Part shown: positions 33,446 through 44,688 of the stretch, piece by piece
Layout of the letters: every line of letters begins with the position of its first letter
How positions within the stretch are numbered: the first letter of the stretch is position 1
DNA from: Stomorhina lunata
Taxonomy: Eukaryota; Arthropoda; Insecta; Diptera; Rhiniidae
DNA length: 64,000 nucleotides
NCBI GenBank assembly: GCA_933228675.1
Contig: OW121743.1
Location: 52,497,215-52,561,214 of the forward strand
Direction: 5' to 3'
Translations under genes and position numbers: made by a program
Notes under the pieces: generated by a model
Seen by the model: the letters and a program-made list of their open reading frames with translations, nothing else
The model's database searches: none
What the model was told of the DNA's origin: nothing

Positions 33446-33940
33446 TAGGATTTTTATAACCTTAATGCTCAGTCAATGTATTCCTAACTCTTGCAATTCA
33501 AAACTTGAATGTTGGTCAATTAAATGAAACTGATAGAGATCGTAGAATTTGATTTTGTCTTAAAATCTAAAAGCTTGCAAATGTATTGTTTGTAATATAT
33601 CCATTAATAAAAATCTATTCAAGACAGATTTCTAATCGCGCTCATCTATAAAAGAAAGGCAGATTGCACTATTTAAAAGAACAAGTGGTATAGAATTAAA
33701 AACACAATGTCTTCCGTGAATTCCCAAGATCTCATGGAAATGCCAAAATACAGGATATGTCAGTTTTTCTAGATGTGAATGATATTCCGACCAGACCCCA
33801 AGATATTGAGTCGATTCTTTGGGTTAAAGCTGATGGAAATCGTAAGAGTGCAGTATTTGTACTGTATTAGAAATCAAATCTAAGAGTTTGCAAACGCATT
33901 TATTGGCACACAATATTATCTTATATTCTTAAACGAGCAA

Positions 33941-33943
<3 letters not shown>
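33446..33943. other. SK intron segment
   Basis: Unique intronic sequence. No gene or repeat recognised. Confidence 0.35.

Positions 33944-33990
<47 letters not shown>
33944..33990 (+). repeat. (TA)n microsatellite
   Basis: About 23 TA dinucleotides immediately left of Helentron-like element C. Confidence 0.95.
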
Positions 33991-33995
<5 letters not shown>

Positions 33996-35455
33996 GCTAT
34001 CTCGAAAACGGCTCAAACGATTTTGATAAAATTTGGACAGTGGGTATCTTTTTTGATGTATAGGTCGAAGAAGAAGGGACTTTTGGAACTTTTACCTCTA
34101 AGAGGGTAAAAACGGGTAAAAAGGGGAAAAAATCGAAAACGCTATGTATAATAGGTATATAAACAAAATTAAAATTACGTTTTTAACAGCTTTGAAAATA
34201 AGCGGACAGGTGTTTGGTACTTTTTTGAAACTATGTCTGATAGGGGGTAAAAAAGGGTGAAAATAGTTTTTTTGGCACCTTTTTAACCCACTCTTATATT
34301 TTAAACTAAAGAATATAGAAAGAAACTTGGTACTGCAATCAATAGATGTAAAAAAACATGAAACACGTATTTGGTACTTTTTTGATTTTGGAGCCAAAAT
34401 GGGAAAAAAAGGTATAAAATGATAACTTAACATCTCCAAAGTAATATGAATAGGAACATTATACATTATGTTAAATGCGTTTTAAAAAAATGTACCGAAT
34501 TCAATTGGCACCAAAAAAGTTCCAAATATACATATGGAACTTTTAGAAATTAGGGAATAAAAAGGGGGAAAAATTAGTATTATTTTAAACAAATGAATGT
34601 TTGTCTGTATGTATGTTCTTTATAGAATAGTAAACTGTGAATTTGATTGTGTTATGCTCTTTAGCGAAGATATTGCGGATAAGCCGGCGAAGGTTTTAAA
34701 GTTGATAAGACTAATTTCCGACAGATGGCGCCACTGAAAATTACTAAAAATTAATTAAATCGTAAACTGTACATTTGATCATGCTATGATCTTTAGCAAA
34801 GTTGTAGCGCATGAGCCGACGAAGGCTTTTTAGTTGGTATGAATAATTTCCGACAGGTGGCGCTACAGAAACTTACTCAAAGTCAATTTAATCGTAATCT
34901 GTACATTTAATCATGCTACAATCTTTAGCAAAGTTGTTGCACATGAGCTGACGAAGGTTTCTTAGTTGGTATGAAGAAATTTCGACAGGTGGCGCTACTG
35001 AAATTTACTCAAAGTCAATTTAATCGTATGCTGTACATTTAATCATGCTATAATCTTCAGCAAAGTTGTTACGGATAAGCCGAAGAAGGTTTATGAATTG
35101 GAATAAGCAAAGTCCGACAGGTGGCGCCACAGAAAACTACTCAAAATGAATTAAATCGTAAACTGTGCATTTGATCAGACTATAATCTTTAGTAAAGTTG
35201 TTGCGCATGAGTCGACAGAGGTTTCTGTTGATATGAATAATTTCCAAAATTATTCAAAATGAGTTAAACTGTAAACTATGCAAACTATGTGTTGGTCGGA
35301 CAAAATAAATCAAATAACTCAAAATTAACTGAATATTTCTACAATGTCTTTCCTCTAAATTTATTTTAGGACTTTATAATATAAAATATATAAAAACTTT
35401 AAAATTTTCCTCAAAATGCTTATCATAAAGCTCCGAGCAAGGCTCGGTCTACCAG
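33991..35455 (+). mobile_element. Helentron/DINE-like element C (most complete)
   Basis: Starts directly after (TA)n with GAATGGCTATCTCGAAAACG and a GCTCAAACGATTTTGAT block, wording typical of Helentron-like 5' ends in insects. A purine-rich GGGTAAAAA segment follows, then about five tandem copies of the ~130-bp unit (34600-35250). The 3' end has GCTCCGAGCAAGGCTCGG, a hairpin, then TCTACCAGGTA, shared with element A. A 122-codon minus-strand frame (34098-34466) is not a gene. The element is non-autonomous. Confidence 0.7.
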
Positions 35456-36447
35456 GTACTCTTATACTAAATGCCAAGTCTCATCAAATCCAAGGTCTTA
35501 CTAATCTATGGATTAAAATAAATCGTAAGGAACGAAGGTCTTAAAAAGTGATAGGTGATGAGAATCAAAAGATATGATACAAGGTTACACTTATGTTATA
35601 TCTGTAGATGAGACTTGTTGCAAATGCCTAGAAAATATCTGTAAGGGATAAAGGCTGAAGAGCATCTGGAAGTGATGAGTATCTCAAAGTATTTTGATAG
35701 ACTTATACCACATATACTCTTTATTACAAAATCATGTAAAGATTACACACACAAATGCCCAGGTCGAGATTTGAAGTCATGATCATTGACAAAGCTTGAT
35801 AAAGAATGCAAAGCTTGATAACGAACTTAAAGAAGGCGCGTAGTACATAATTTATAGAGGTAAGCAAGTTAATACTAACTTTCCAACTTAAAACTGACCA
35901 ATGGATGACGCTGATGTGGCTAAGACACATAGTATTTACTTATACCGGAAAAGTGTCTGGGAAATGTCTGTAGGGGATTTTTATTTCTTAATCTGGAGAG
36001 ACTAGTATCTCACTTTATTTAGGGTCAGAGCCAGAGCTTGCGGGTTCCTCATTCCCTACTACTTACTTTCGTCTTATCAGACAACGTCTGTCATGATCGT
36101 GATAGTAATCATTGCAGACGTTTCCTAATTAAACTGGGAAACTTTTTTAAAGAATGAATAAATTTCTAGACAGAAGCCCAATTATCATATGCTGCATTAC
36201 ATATAGTCTCTTTTTCTCAGTAGGTAGTCCAAAGTTCTGCTAATTCGTCTGCTCAAAGCATATTACCATCCCGATAGCTTTCAAAAGCTTATATGTCGGC
36301 CAATACATATATCAGCCAGACATGGATGTTTTATGTTTCTAGTCACGTGCCTTGCAAACAAAAAGTCCACTTCCGCAAGAATACATAAGGTCTTGGTAGA
36401 TATAGTAATCGTTGAGTGCAAGTACATCTTGTGAAAAATCTTCTGTC
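35456..36447. other. SK intron segment
   Basis: Roughly 1 kb with somewhat higher GC than the rest. No domain or known repeat recognised; a 68-codon minus-strand frame (35724-35930) has no recognisable domain. Confidence 0.35.
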
Positions 36448-37141
36448 GCTACCTTAAGCCATATTTTTTAATAAATTATGTCCAGTTGTATCAAATACAA
36501 AACAGGATTAACTGTCCCATGAATTGGTACGAAGCCCATTCGTGATGTATTAGATTGCATAAGAGCTATACCGATATTACTATCGGTTTTAGGTTTTTAG
36601 AGTAGACCCCGAAGCCTAACTGATTATTAAGTCGTAAGTCGATAAACCGCCATTTTGCAGGATTTCCGCGTAGGCACTTATTCCCAACATATATAGGCAT
36701 ATGATATTTCTGTGAATTGTGCCATTGCTCTGTTAAGCCTAGTAATTATGTAAATACAGTTATCACAAATGCAAAACAGCATTAAGTGTCCCATGCTACC
36801 TTAAGTCATATTTTTTAATAAATTATGTCCAGTTGTATCAAAAACAAAACACGATTAAGTGTCCCATGAATTGGTACGAAGCCCATTCGTGATGTATTAG
36901 ATTGCAAAAGAGCTATACCGATATTACTATCGGTTTTAGGTTTTTAGAGTAGACCCCGAAGCCTAACTGATTATTAAGTCATAAGCCGATAAACCGCCAT
37001 TTTGCAGGATTTCCGCGTAGGCACTTATTCCCAACATATATAGGCATATGATATTTCTGTGAATTGTTCCATTGCTCTGTTAAGCCTAGTAATTATGTAA
37101 ATACAGTTATCACAAATGCAAAACAGCATTAAGTGTCCCAT
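36448..37141 (+). repeat. 347-bp tandem duplication
   Basis: Two adjacent copies (36448-36794 and 36795-37141) that differ at only a few positions, both starting GCTACCTTAAG and containing GATATTACTATCGGTTTTAG and AAACCGCCATTTTGCAGG. Identity is high, so the duplication is recent relative to the other tandem blocks downstream. Confidence 0.9.
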
Positions 37142-37435
37142 GAGATTGTACGAAGCTTACTCTTGTTATTAGCTGGACCTTTGCAAATATCTTGTGGTAT
37201 TTAGATTTCAGAAGAGCAATATCGATATTATTACCGCCGTGTTCAACAAGTGAATCAATTCCCATTGCTTCAGTCTATAATGTTAAATTTGAAATTGAAA
37301 TCTTGTCCAGTTATTTAGCACAAATGGACAAGTGGATACGTTTCTCTAAGTAAGATAGGTTTGTAAGAACTTATTCAGTCTAGTTCGGATTTGTAGTCCT
37401 CCCATATCTTCAGGGAATTACCTTTGTGAATAATG
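37142..37435. other. SK intron segment
   Basis: Spacer between two tandem duplications. Parts resemble diverged pieces of both. Confidence 0.3.
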
Positions 37436-37960
37436 TCTCTGAGTGCACTTGGAAGCTTTCTCATAACTGCTACTGTCATATCATCTGCGCATACGATAGC
37501 CTTTACAGTCAACTCCTCTATCGATTCGAAATTTTTTTTTTCAGATTAAGATTCGATAGTAGAAGAGATAGAAATCGCATTGTTCTATTAAAGTCAGATG
37601 ACCCTAATTCGGTCTTATTGCGTCTCTTTTGGGATGTAATAGGATGCAGCTATTGATTGGCATTTCCATCTACCAATTAAAGAACTGCATTAAATTCTTA
37701 CTCTAACCTCCTGGAAACTTCCTCATAATTGCTATTGTCATATCATCTGCGCATACGATAGTCTTTGCAATCAAGTCCTCTATTGATACGAAAATATTTT
37801 TCAGATTGAGATTCGATAGTAGGAGCAATAGAAGCAAGTCAGATTACCCTGATTCGCTCCTAATACTTCTCTTTAGGGATGTAATGGGATTCAGCTATTG
37901 CCTGACGTCTCCAGCTACCAGGTAAGAACTGTATTCAATTCCTACTCTAACCTTCTCACA
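37436..37960 (+). repeat. 262-bp decayed tandem repeat
   Basis: Two imperfect copies with a 262-bp period, marked by GTCATATCATCTGCGCATAC at about 37475 and 37737 and by AGATTCGATAGTAG. A weaker third relative occurs at about 38580-38770 (TTTCAGTTCGAGGTTCCATA). Short plus-strand frames here are not genes. Confidence 0.7.
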
Positions 37961-39996
37961 GTACCTCTTGGTATCCTGAGCAATCTAGTTGAAGATGCGG
38001 TTAACAACCCGTGTGGGATTCTAGGTCGGAGCAAATATGAGAGGAAGTTATGTTGGGGATATTTCAACGTATTTGGTCTTAGAGTCTAAGATAATTGTAT
38101 TTGGTAAAGCATGAAACTGCAGCGTCTGTTTAATATATTTAGTTGCGACTGCAAGCAGTCGTCTGCCTCGGATCGAGCGGCTCGCTATTAAAAAGTGGCT
38201 AGTGTCTTTGTACTCATCACCCATCGACTTAACACTTACGATGTTTTAAGCATGAAAAAAGATAACATTACAGAATAAAATACTCTAAGGGTTAATCATG
38301 AGAGAAATCCGTCTGCTATGGAAGTTGGCATAAGGATTTTGGAGTGCCTAATCTATTTAAGAACATTATGATAAATGAAACCAATTCTATTCGAAGATGT
38401 CAGACTATAGAACCTATTGAGGTCCTATGTTCCACTGGGAGTCAAGGATAACATATTAAGAAGACGTTTCTTCGTAAGAAGATTGCATACGAGTTATCTA
38501 ACTTCCATTCATAGATTATATAGAGATTAAGCTATCTCAGCTGGTTTAAATTTGTCATAAGCTCTTTATATATCTAAAAGAAAGCTGCTATGGTATATTC
38601 TTTGATGGTGAATGAACCATCAATGATTGCCATCATCCTTTACATTTACTCCTCTGACAATATCTAAATATATTTTCAGTTCGAGGTTCCATAGTAAGAG
38701 AGATAGAACCCGGATTGTTTCATTACTTTACCAATAAATCTTTTCAAGTTAAATGACACTAGTTTGGTCCTATCACGTCTCTTAGTAAGAAGATTGAGTA
38801 CCAGCTAGATTTTGCTTAGTAGAAAGATTGCTGGCTAATTTTTTAGCAGTTTCTGAATAATATTTTCCTTAAGAAGAGTTTTGCAATTATTACCAATATT
38901 AACTACGAGGTTTGAAATTAAAATTCCAAACCTCGGTTAAGACCATTGAGAACTTAAATCTTTCTAAAGATATAGTTTATATTAAATAAATTGAAGCTAA
39001 GGATACAGCTATACCTTGCATTACCTTTGGTATCAACAGCATTATAATTAAAATCTACATAAATTTCCCTTTCTTGACATTTTAATCCTGTTTATTTTAG
39101 CTTCTCTTTAATCCCAAGTAGCCGCTTGCTTCATTATTTAAACGGAAAAAAATCAACAAATCACGTTCATTGACAATTTATCCAGCGACATTATCTCAAT
39201 ACAGTGTCAATATTATAAAACATTTTAGAAATTTTCCTCGAGTAGAGGAGAATTACGTTGTGACACACGTAAATCGATTAATATAAAAATCCAACAATTA
39301 ATTTTCCAATATCGAACAGAACAGAATAAATTACACGGAATACACACAAATTAAACCACAATCCAATAAATTTATAAATAAAATAAAATGGTATTGAACT
39401 CAAAAAAGCAACAGTTGAAACATAAAAAATCAACATGCAGAGATAAATTATAATTAAGAAAAAAAAAAAATCAAAAAAGAAAGTGTGAAAAAGGAAATTA
39501 AAAAAAGGAGCCATGATATGGGAGGGAGGGGAGGACATACAGAGAGAGAGGCAGAAAAAGACAATTAAAATGTGAAGGCAAATGAAAAATAAAATAAAAT
39601 TAACAAATTAAATAAATACTATTAGTGTAGTTAAAACTACATAATTGTAATTGAAACTCAAGCAGCTACAAAACTACAAAGTTTACAACTACAAAACGCA
39701 TTCAATTTGTTTTACACACTTTACACGGGTAAGTTTAAGAGTACAGCGGTTCCGAAGGAAAGTTTTTAATTGGAAATTGTAATTCAAGGTGGACAAATGA
39801 TACTTTTCGTATTACTTTTTAAGCATTTAGCTCTAGGTTGCCTTAGTAGTTCTAGTATGGGGTTTCCAGACCACTGATGGTATTGACTTCAAGACTTATG
39901 GCTTTTAACTCAAAAAGTTAAGTTTCGGCTTTTTATCCAAAGACATACAGCTTATATTGTACTAAGGCTATAGGACTACTGCATGTTTTTAGACTA
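37961..39996. other. SK intron segment
   Basis: Two kilobases without a recognised gene. It contains a diverged relative of the 262-bp repeat near 38.6 kb, a small inverted repeat CGAGGTTTG/CAAACCTCG at 38906-38935 and an A-rich tract near 39460. An 86-codon minus-strand frame (39278-39538) is phenylalanine-rich low complexity and is rejected. Confidence 0.4.
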
Positions 39997-40090
39997 ATAT
40001 TGGGCAAAGTCTCTCTGATACTCTCTTATTTTGTATTTTGCTGCCCCTAGGATTAGCAAAATAAAAAATCAGAGAGACTTTGCCCAATAT
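39997..40090 (+). ncRNA. Hairpin with 23-bp perfect stem (candidate small-RNA precursor)
   Basis: A 94-nt inverted repeat. The arm 39997-40019 starts ATATTGGGCAAAGTC and pairs without mismatch with 40068-40090. An inner stem ATTTTGCT/AGCAAAAT closes a 12-nt loop (GCCCCTAGGATT), with an asymmetric bulge of about 10 nt on the 5' arm. Size and shape are in the range of pre-miRNAs, but a perfect stem also fits a tiny MITE or a recent inverted duplication. The strand is not known. I do not recognise the arm as a named miRNA. Confidence 0.4.
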
Positions 40091-40250
40091 TGTTTTAGAC
40101 CTAAAGCTCGAGCTATTAGCAGATTGTCTCAGATTTAATGTCCTCATATTAGTTGAGATGAATTTCATAGTCAAGCTTCCGTTAAGTTTCTAGATTCCGG
40201 TTTTTTGAACTCAATATCATTTATGAAAAGCCTTAGATCAGATAAGCAGG
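40091..40250. other. SK intron spacer
   Basis: Short spacer with no recognised content. Confidence 0.3.
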
Positions 40251-41130
40251 ATTTGGACACTATCTGATTGAAAGGCACTCGTTTAGGCTGAAGATAGCGA
40301 CAAGTGATTTTGTGGAAGCAGGTGAGAAGTTACCAAGGGGGAACACTTACACACTTGCCTTGTCTCTTACTTGTATTCTTCATAAAAGGACACTATCTGA
40401 TTGGAAGGTACTCGGTTAGGCTGAAGGTAGCCCCAAGTGAATTTTGCAGAAGCGGGATAAGACCTTCTATTCGTTTGTCCTATATCTTACTTGTGACCAT
40501 CATGATAGGACAGGTTGGTTTCAGGCTAAAGTTACGACTACTGACTTCTGAAGAAGCAGGTAAGGAGGTGGCAAGGAGAAGGACTTGAAACCATCATGAT
40601 AGAACACTGTCCGATTAGAAGGCACTCATCTCATCTGCAGAAGCAGATAAGAATGTGGCAAGGAAGAAGACTTAAAACATGTATCTTACTTGTGTCGAAG
40701 CTGATAAGAAACCGTCTGATTGAAAGTCACTTGCTTAGACTTAAGATAGCGACAAGTGACTTTTGAAGAAGCAGGTGAGAAGGTGGCAAGGAACAAGACT
40801 TAAAACATAATCTCAGCACTTGCTCCGCATCTTACTTGTATCCATCATGATAGGACACCGTCTGATTGAAAGGCACTTGCTTAGGCTGAATATAGTGACA
40901 AGTGACTTTAGCAGAAGCAGGTAAGAAAGTGTCAAGGAGAAAGACTTAAAACTTCTTCTCAACCCTTGCCCTGTATCTTACTTATGTCCATCATGATAGG
41001 ACACAGTCTAATTAAAAGGCACTAGCTTAGGCTGAAGATAGCGCCAAGTGACTTTAACAGAAGCAGGTGAGAAGGAGGTAAGGAGGAAGACTAGACATAT
41101 GTTCTTAGGACTAACCCAGCTGAAGATTGC
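40251..41130 (+). repeat. Decayed tandem repeat, ~130-bp unit
   Basis: About seven diverged copies marked by GGACACTATCTGATTGAAAG, CTTAGGCTGAAGATAGCGAC, AAGTGACTTTTGAAGAAGCA and GGTGAGAAGGTGGCAAGGA. Copy starts are near 40255, 40389, 40590, 40700, 40855 and 40995. A 94-codon plus-strand frame (40304-40588) runs through it and is not supported as a gene. Confidence 0.75.
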
Positions 41131-41389
41131 GATAAGTGACTTTTGCTAAAGCATGTGAGAAGGATTGGCAAAATGAGAGCATAAAATATGATCTCTGCAC
41201 TTGCCGAAGTCCGAGGTCTTCTTTCTTAAATGACAAAGGCGATCTGACTGACGAAGGTACTATCTTTTAAAACGATCCGGATGAATGGTTCCAGTAAAGA
41301 AATGTGACTGCATTTGATAGTAAAAGAGAGTCTGACTTCAGATTGCCATGGTTAGGTCAGATTGCCACACTAATCTTACCAACAACCCA
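41131..41389. other. SK intron spacer
   Basis: Transition between two decayed tandem arrays; no gene recognised. Confidence 0.3.
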
Positions 41390-42180
41390 TTTAATTTTCT
41401 TGCACTTATAACCTTTCTTAGTTCTCTTGGTAGCTCTGAAATGGCATTTCGAAACAGGAGTTTCTAAATAGCCCAACAATAGCTTTTATGTTTCGCTTGT
41501 ATGTTTGTTACGACAACATTTGAGAAGGTCGACGTACGACTTCAGAAACTAACTAAAAACACTTCAATTGCTTTTGGTTGCCTTGGTAGCTGCAGTTTCC
41601 TGGGTTTCGAAATGCAAGAACTTTTGAGAAGGCCATACTTCGACTTTAGAACTTAATCAAGTAGCTCCAGTTTCCTGAAATGCCCAACAACAGCTTTTGA
41701 ATTCCTAAAATGAAAATGAGTTTCATTTGTACTTGTGGGATCCGAAACACGAAAACTTTTGAGAAGGAACCTAGCTAAGGATTCATCAATTGCTTTTAGT
41801 TACCCAACAATAGCTTTTGAATTCCTTAAATCAATCAATGTTTTCAAGTTTCGTTTGTAGTTGTAGGTTTCGAAATACGAGAACTTTTGAGAAGGCCAAA
41901 CTAAGACTTAGGAACCTAACCAAGAACCATTCAATTACTTTCGGTTGCCTTGGTAGATCCAGTTTCCTAAACGGCTCAACAACAGCCTTTGAATTCCTGA
42001 AATCAATTAATGCTTTTGAGTTTCGTTTGTAATTGTTGGGTCTCGAAATAAGAGAACTTTCGAGAAGGTCAAACTAAGACTTTGGAACCTAACCAAGAAC
42101 TCTTCAATTGCTTTTGATTGTCTTGGTAGCTTCAGTTTCCTGAACGGCCCAATACAAGCTTTTGATTTCCTAACAAAGTA
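41390..42180 (+). repeat. Decayed tandem repeat, ~160-bp unit
   Basis: Four to five copies marked by TTGCCTTGGTAGCTGCAGTT, CCAACAACAGCTTTTGAATT and GAGAACTTTTGAGAAGGCC. Small plus- and minus-strand frames in it are incidental. Confidence 0.75.
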
Positions 42181-42469
42181 ATGAAGATATGTTCCCAAGT
42201 TATTATTGGCTTCTTTAAAATTCTTGTGCTTCAAATTGAAATTAAATTTTCTCGTATTTCGAATTCAAATGTGGTTTTCTCAAGTTTTCAATCCTTATTA
42301 ATTTGTCTCAAGTTTCGAATCTTTAATTATTTTTTTCGAGTTTTGAATTCCCATTCAATTTTCTCGTGTTTCGATTCCTCGTTTAATTTTCACTTTTTGC
42401 GATTTGTAATTAAATGTTCTCATGCTACGAATGGATGTTTTAAAGCTTTTTGTTGTAAGTAGATATAAG
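42181..42469. other. SK intron spacer
   Basis: Spacer with repeated TTTCGAATTC-like words. It carries a 93-codon frame without any domain. Confidence 0.3.
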
Positions 42470-43470
42470 GCTTGTGGCATCAAATTTTAGGTCTGACTCT
42501 AGGTAATGCATAGTATAGCCACTGTCAACTTCCAGTGAAAATGTTCAGCCACTTTACAAGCTGTAGGCATTGTTTTTTTGAAAAATCTGGAGAGTTTAGC
42601 TTTATTTCATTTATCCCTTCAGTTTAATACAAGAGACTTGGCAATTGGCTCTTTTTGGGTTATCTCAGGTCTGGTTACAGGTAATGCAATGAAAATGTCT
42701 AGACACTTCTATAATATAATATAATATTTGTGCATAATCTAAGTTCTGACTCTGGGTAATGCAAAATGTATCCACTTCCCTAATTCGACGTTCCGTCTAA
42801 AAATTCAAGCGAACTAAGCTTCACTAAAATTATTCCTGTAGCTTGATATAGAAGACTTGACAATGGGCTCTCTGCTACTAATTTGAGGTCTGACTATAGG
42901 TAATGCAAAATGTAGCCAGTGTCTGTTTCCAATGAAAATGTCTAGACTCTTTACTAGTTATGTCTGTCTCCGTTTTTGATTAAATACAACTACTTTTACA
43001 GTTTAATATTAGAGATTAGCCAATAGAATCATTGTGAATAACTTTAGTTCTGACACTAGGTAATGCAAAAGGTAGTCGGTATATACTTTCAAAGAATATG
43101 TCTATAGAAATTATTAGTTATGTTATTTCTGCGCTTCGGAAGTTCAGGATAGTTTTGCTTTAGTACAACTACGTCTGCAGTTTATTAGAAGAGAATAGGC
43201 AACAGGCTCTTAATGGCTTATCTAAGGTATGACTCTAGGTAATATAAAAAGTGGTCAATGTTAATTTTTGAAGAAATGATCCTCACACTTCACCAGTTGT
43301 TTGCTTCTTCGTTTTGGAATGACAAAAGGAATGAGTAGACAAAAAGCTCTTTATGGCTAATCTGTGGTCTTACTCTAGGTAATACAAAAAATAGTCAATA
43401 TCCACTTCTGAGTTATATAAGTTATGTGCTTCCTCCGTTTTGGAACCGCTGTAGAGAGTTTAGTTTTACT
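42470..43470 (+). repeat. Decayed tandem repeat, ~160-190-bp unit
   Basis: About six copies marked by GGTCTGACTCTAGGTAATGC, AATGAAAATGTCTAGAC and a GGCAATAGGCTCTTTATGGC-like block, at about 42490, 42745, 42890, 43045, 43215 and 43370. Copies have diverged by substitutions and indels. Confidence 0.75.
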
Positions 43471-44156
43471 ACAACTTCTAGTCCTAAAGTTGAATATATA
43501 AGAGAGTATGTAAGTATATGTGTGTGTATTTGTAAGTGAACAGTTAAATGTTACCATTACAGTAGCATTAACAGTAAGAGTAACAGCTACAGTTACATTT
43601 ATTTACAGTTAAAACAACACAACTACCACAATTAATAAAAATATAAATGAAGTTTCTATTTAATTGAACAAAATAGTTTTATTATTAAATTTTTTTTTAC
43701 ACGTTTTCATTTTAATTGCTCATTTAAAAAAAGTAAACTTGTCTTTAACGTTCAGTCTAGTAACAAATTGAACTGAAACTAAAGGCGAGCTAATGGTAGT
43801 TTCGAAATGATTTTTTTGTAGCGGGAAAGGGCTTTTAAAATTTAATTGTTCAGTAATAAAAGATTTAAATGCAAGCAATTAAGTTTTAATTGAACTACAA
43901 CATTTAACACAATTATATGGTAAATAAGTTTAAAAATACAAGATAAAATATATATAAAAAAAGGAAATCAAATGACTAGAGAGATACAAAATGTTAACAC
44001 TTAAAACTTAAAATCAGTCAAAAAATTTAAAAAAATTAAAAAAAAAAAATAATAAGGAAAAATAGTTAAAAACTCAAAATAAAGTAGAAAAAAAAAAATA
44101 AAAAATCACATTATTTAAAACACAGACAACAAACAAACGACAAACGATTTAAATAC
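43471..44156. other. SK intron segment
   Basis: A-rich intron sequence leading into the donor side of the S6 exon; includes a TG-rich stretch near 43515 and A-runs at 44040-44105. Confidence 0.45.
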
Positions 44157-44267
44157 CCTTTTTGTTAATTGTGTGTCCATCATAAAGTTGTGCACATGCT
44201 TTTCCGCTCTTGTCAATTCCAATTTTCTTGAGACAACCGCTACTAAAAGAGCCGTACAACCGGCACC
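44157..44267 (-). CDS. SK: SK channel, S6 exon
   Basis: Exon of 111 nt, exactly 37 codons, phase 0 at both ends: acceptor TTTCTTTACAG and donor GTATTT. It codes [18 protein letters not shown], the end of transmembrane helix S6 that lines the inner gate, then [19 protein letters not shown], the linker into the calmodulin-binding domain. The sequence is nearly invariant in SK channels from insects to vertebrates. It joins the pore exon at ...STGIM/GAG and the next exon at TKR/LKN without frame change. Too short to stand out by length alone. Confidence 0.97.
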
Positions 44268-44561
44268 CTGTAAAGAAAATAGTTTTGCATTTTTTTTTTT
44301 TGGGTGGGGTGGGGGAGGTAGGAGTTAGGAAGAAAAAAGAAGAATTTTATTAGTTTGTTTTTAGATACAAATATTTATAATCTATAAAATTTTTGTTTAA
44401 TTAAATTCCTTAAAAAATGTTCAATTTCAAATGTCTCAAGTCCAATGTTGTCTTAGGTCGTAATTCGTTCTAAAATTTTTTAAAAATTTATTCGATATTT
44501 TTTGTATTTAAATAGAAACAGATTTTTTTTCCTAAATTAAAATTTTATTTAAATATTAGAA
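44268..44561. other. SK intron segment
   Basis: Intronic sequence upstream (gene sense) of the S6 exon. On the plus strand it has a GTGGGGTGGGGGAGG run, a C-rich tract on the gene strand near 44305-44320. Confidence 0.4.
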
Positions 44562-44688
44562 GGGCTAAATCGGCGCAATCGACATCGAACGAAATGTAAG
44601 ATATTTCAGAAATATTTGTGTAGCATACTTCTAGGATAATCTAAATAATATATAATATATAAGATTAGTAGAAGTTTTTTATTTGTAT
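44562..44688 (+). mobile_element. MITE family A, copy 5 (left part, split)
   Basis: Left part of a MITE copy starting GGGCTAAATCGGCGCAATCG. The element is interrupted by a 1.75-kb insertion and resumes near 46450. It belongs to the same subfamily as 33138-33445. Confidence 0.65.

Noticed and set aside
34098..34466. 122-codon minus-strand frame
   Set aside because: It lies inside Helentron-like element C, and the aligned part of element A does not preserve it as a single frame.
38900..38940. Small inverted repeat CGAGGTTTG/CAAACCTCG
   Set aside because: A 9-bp stem is expected by chance at this scale; no terminator-type function applies in a eukaryotic intron.
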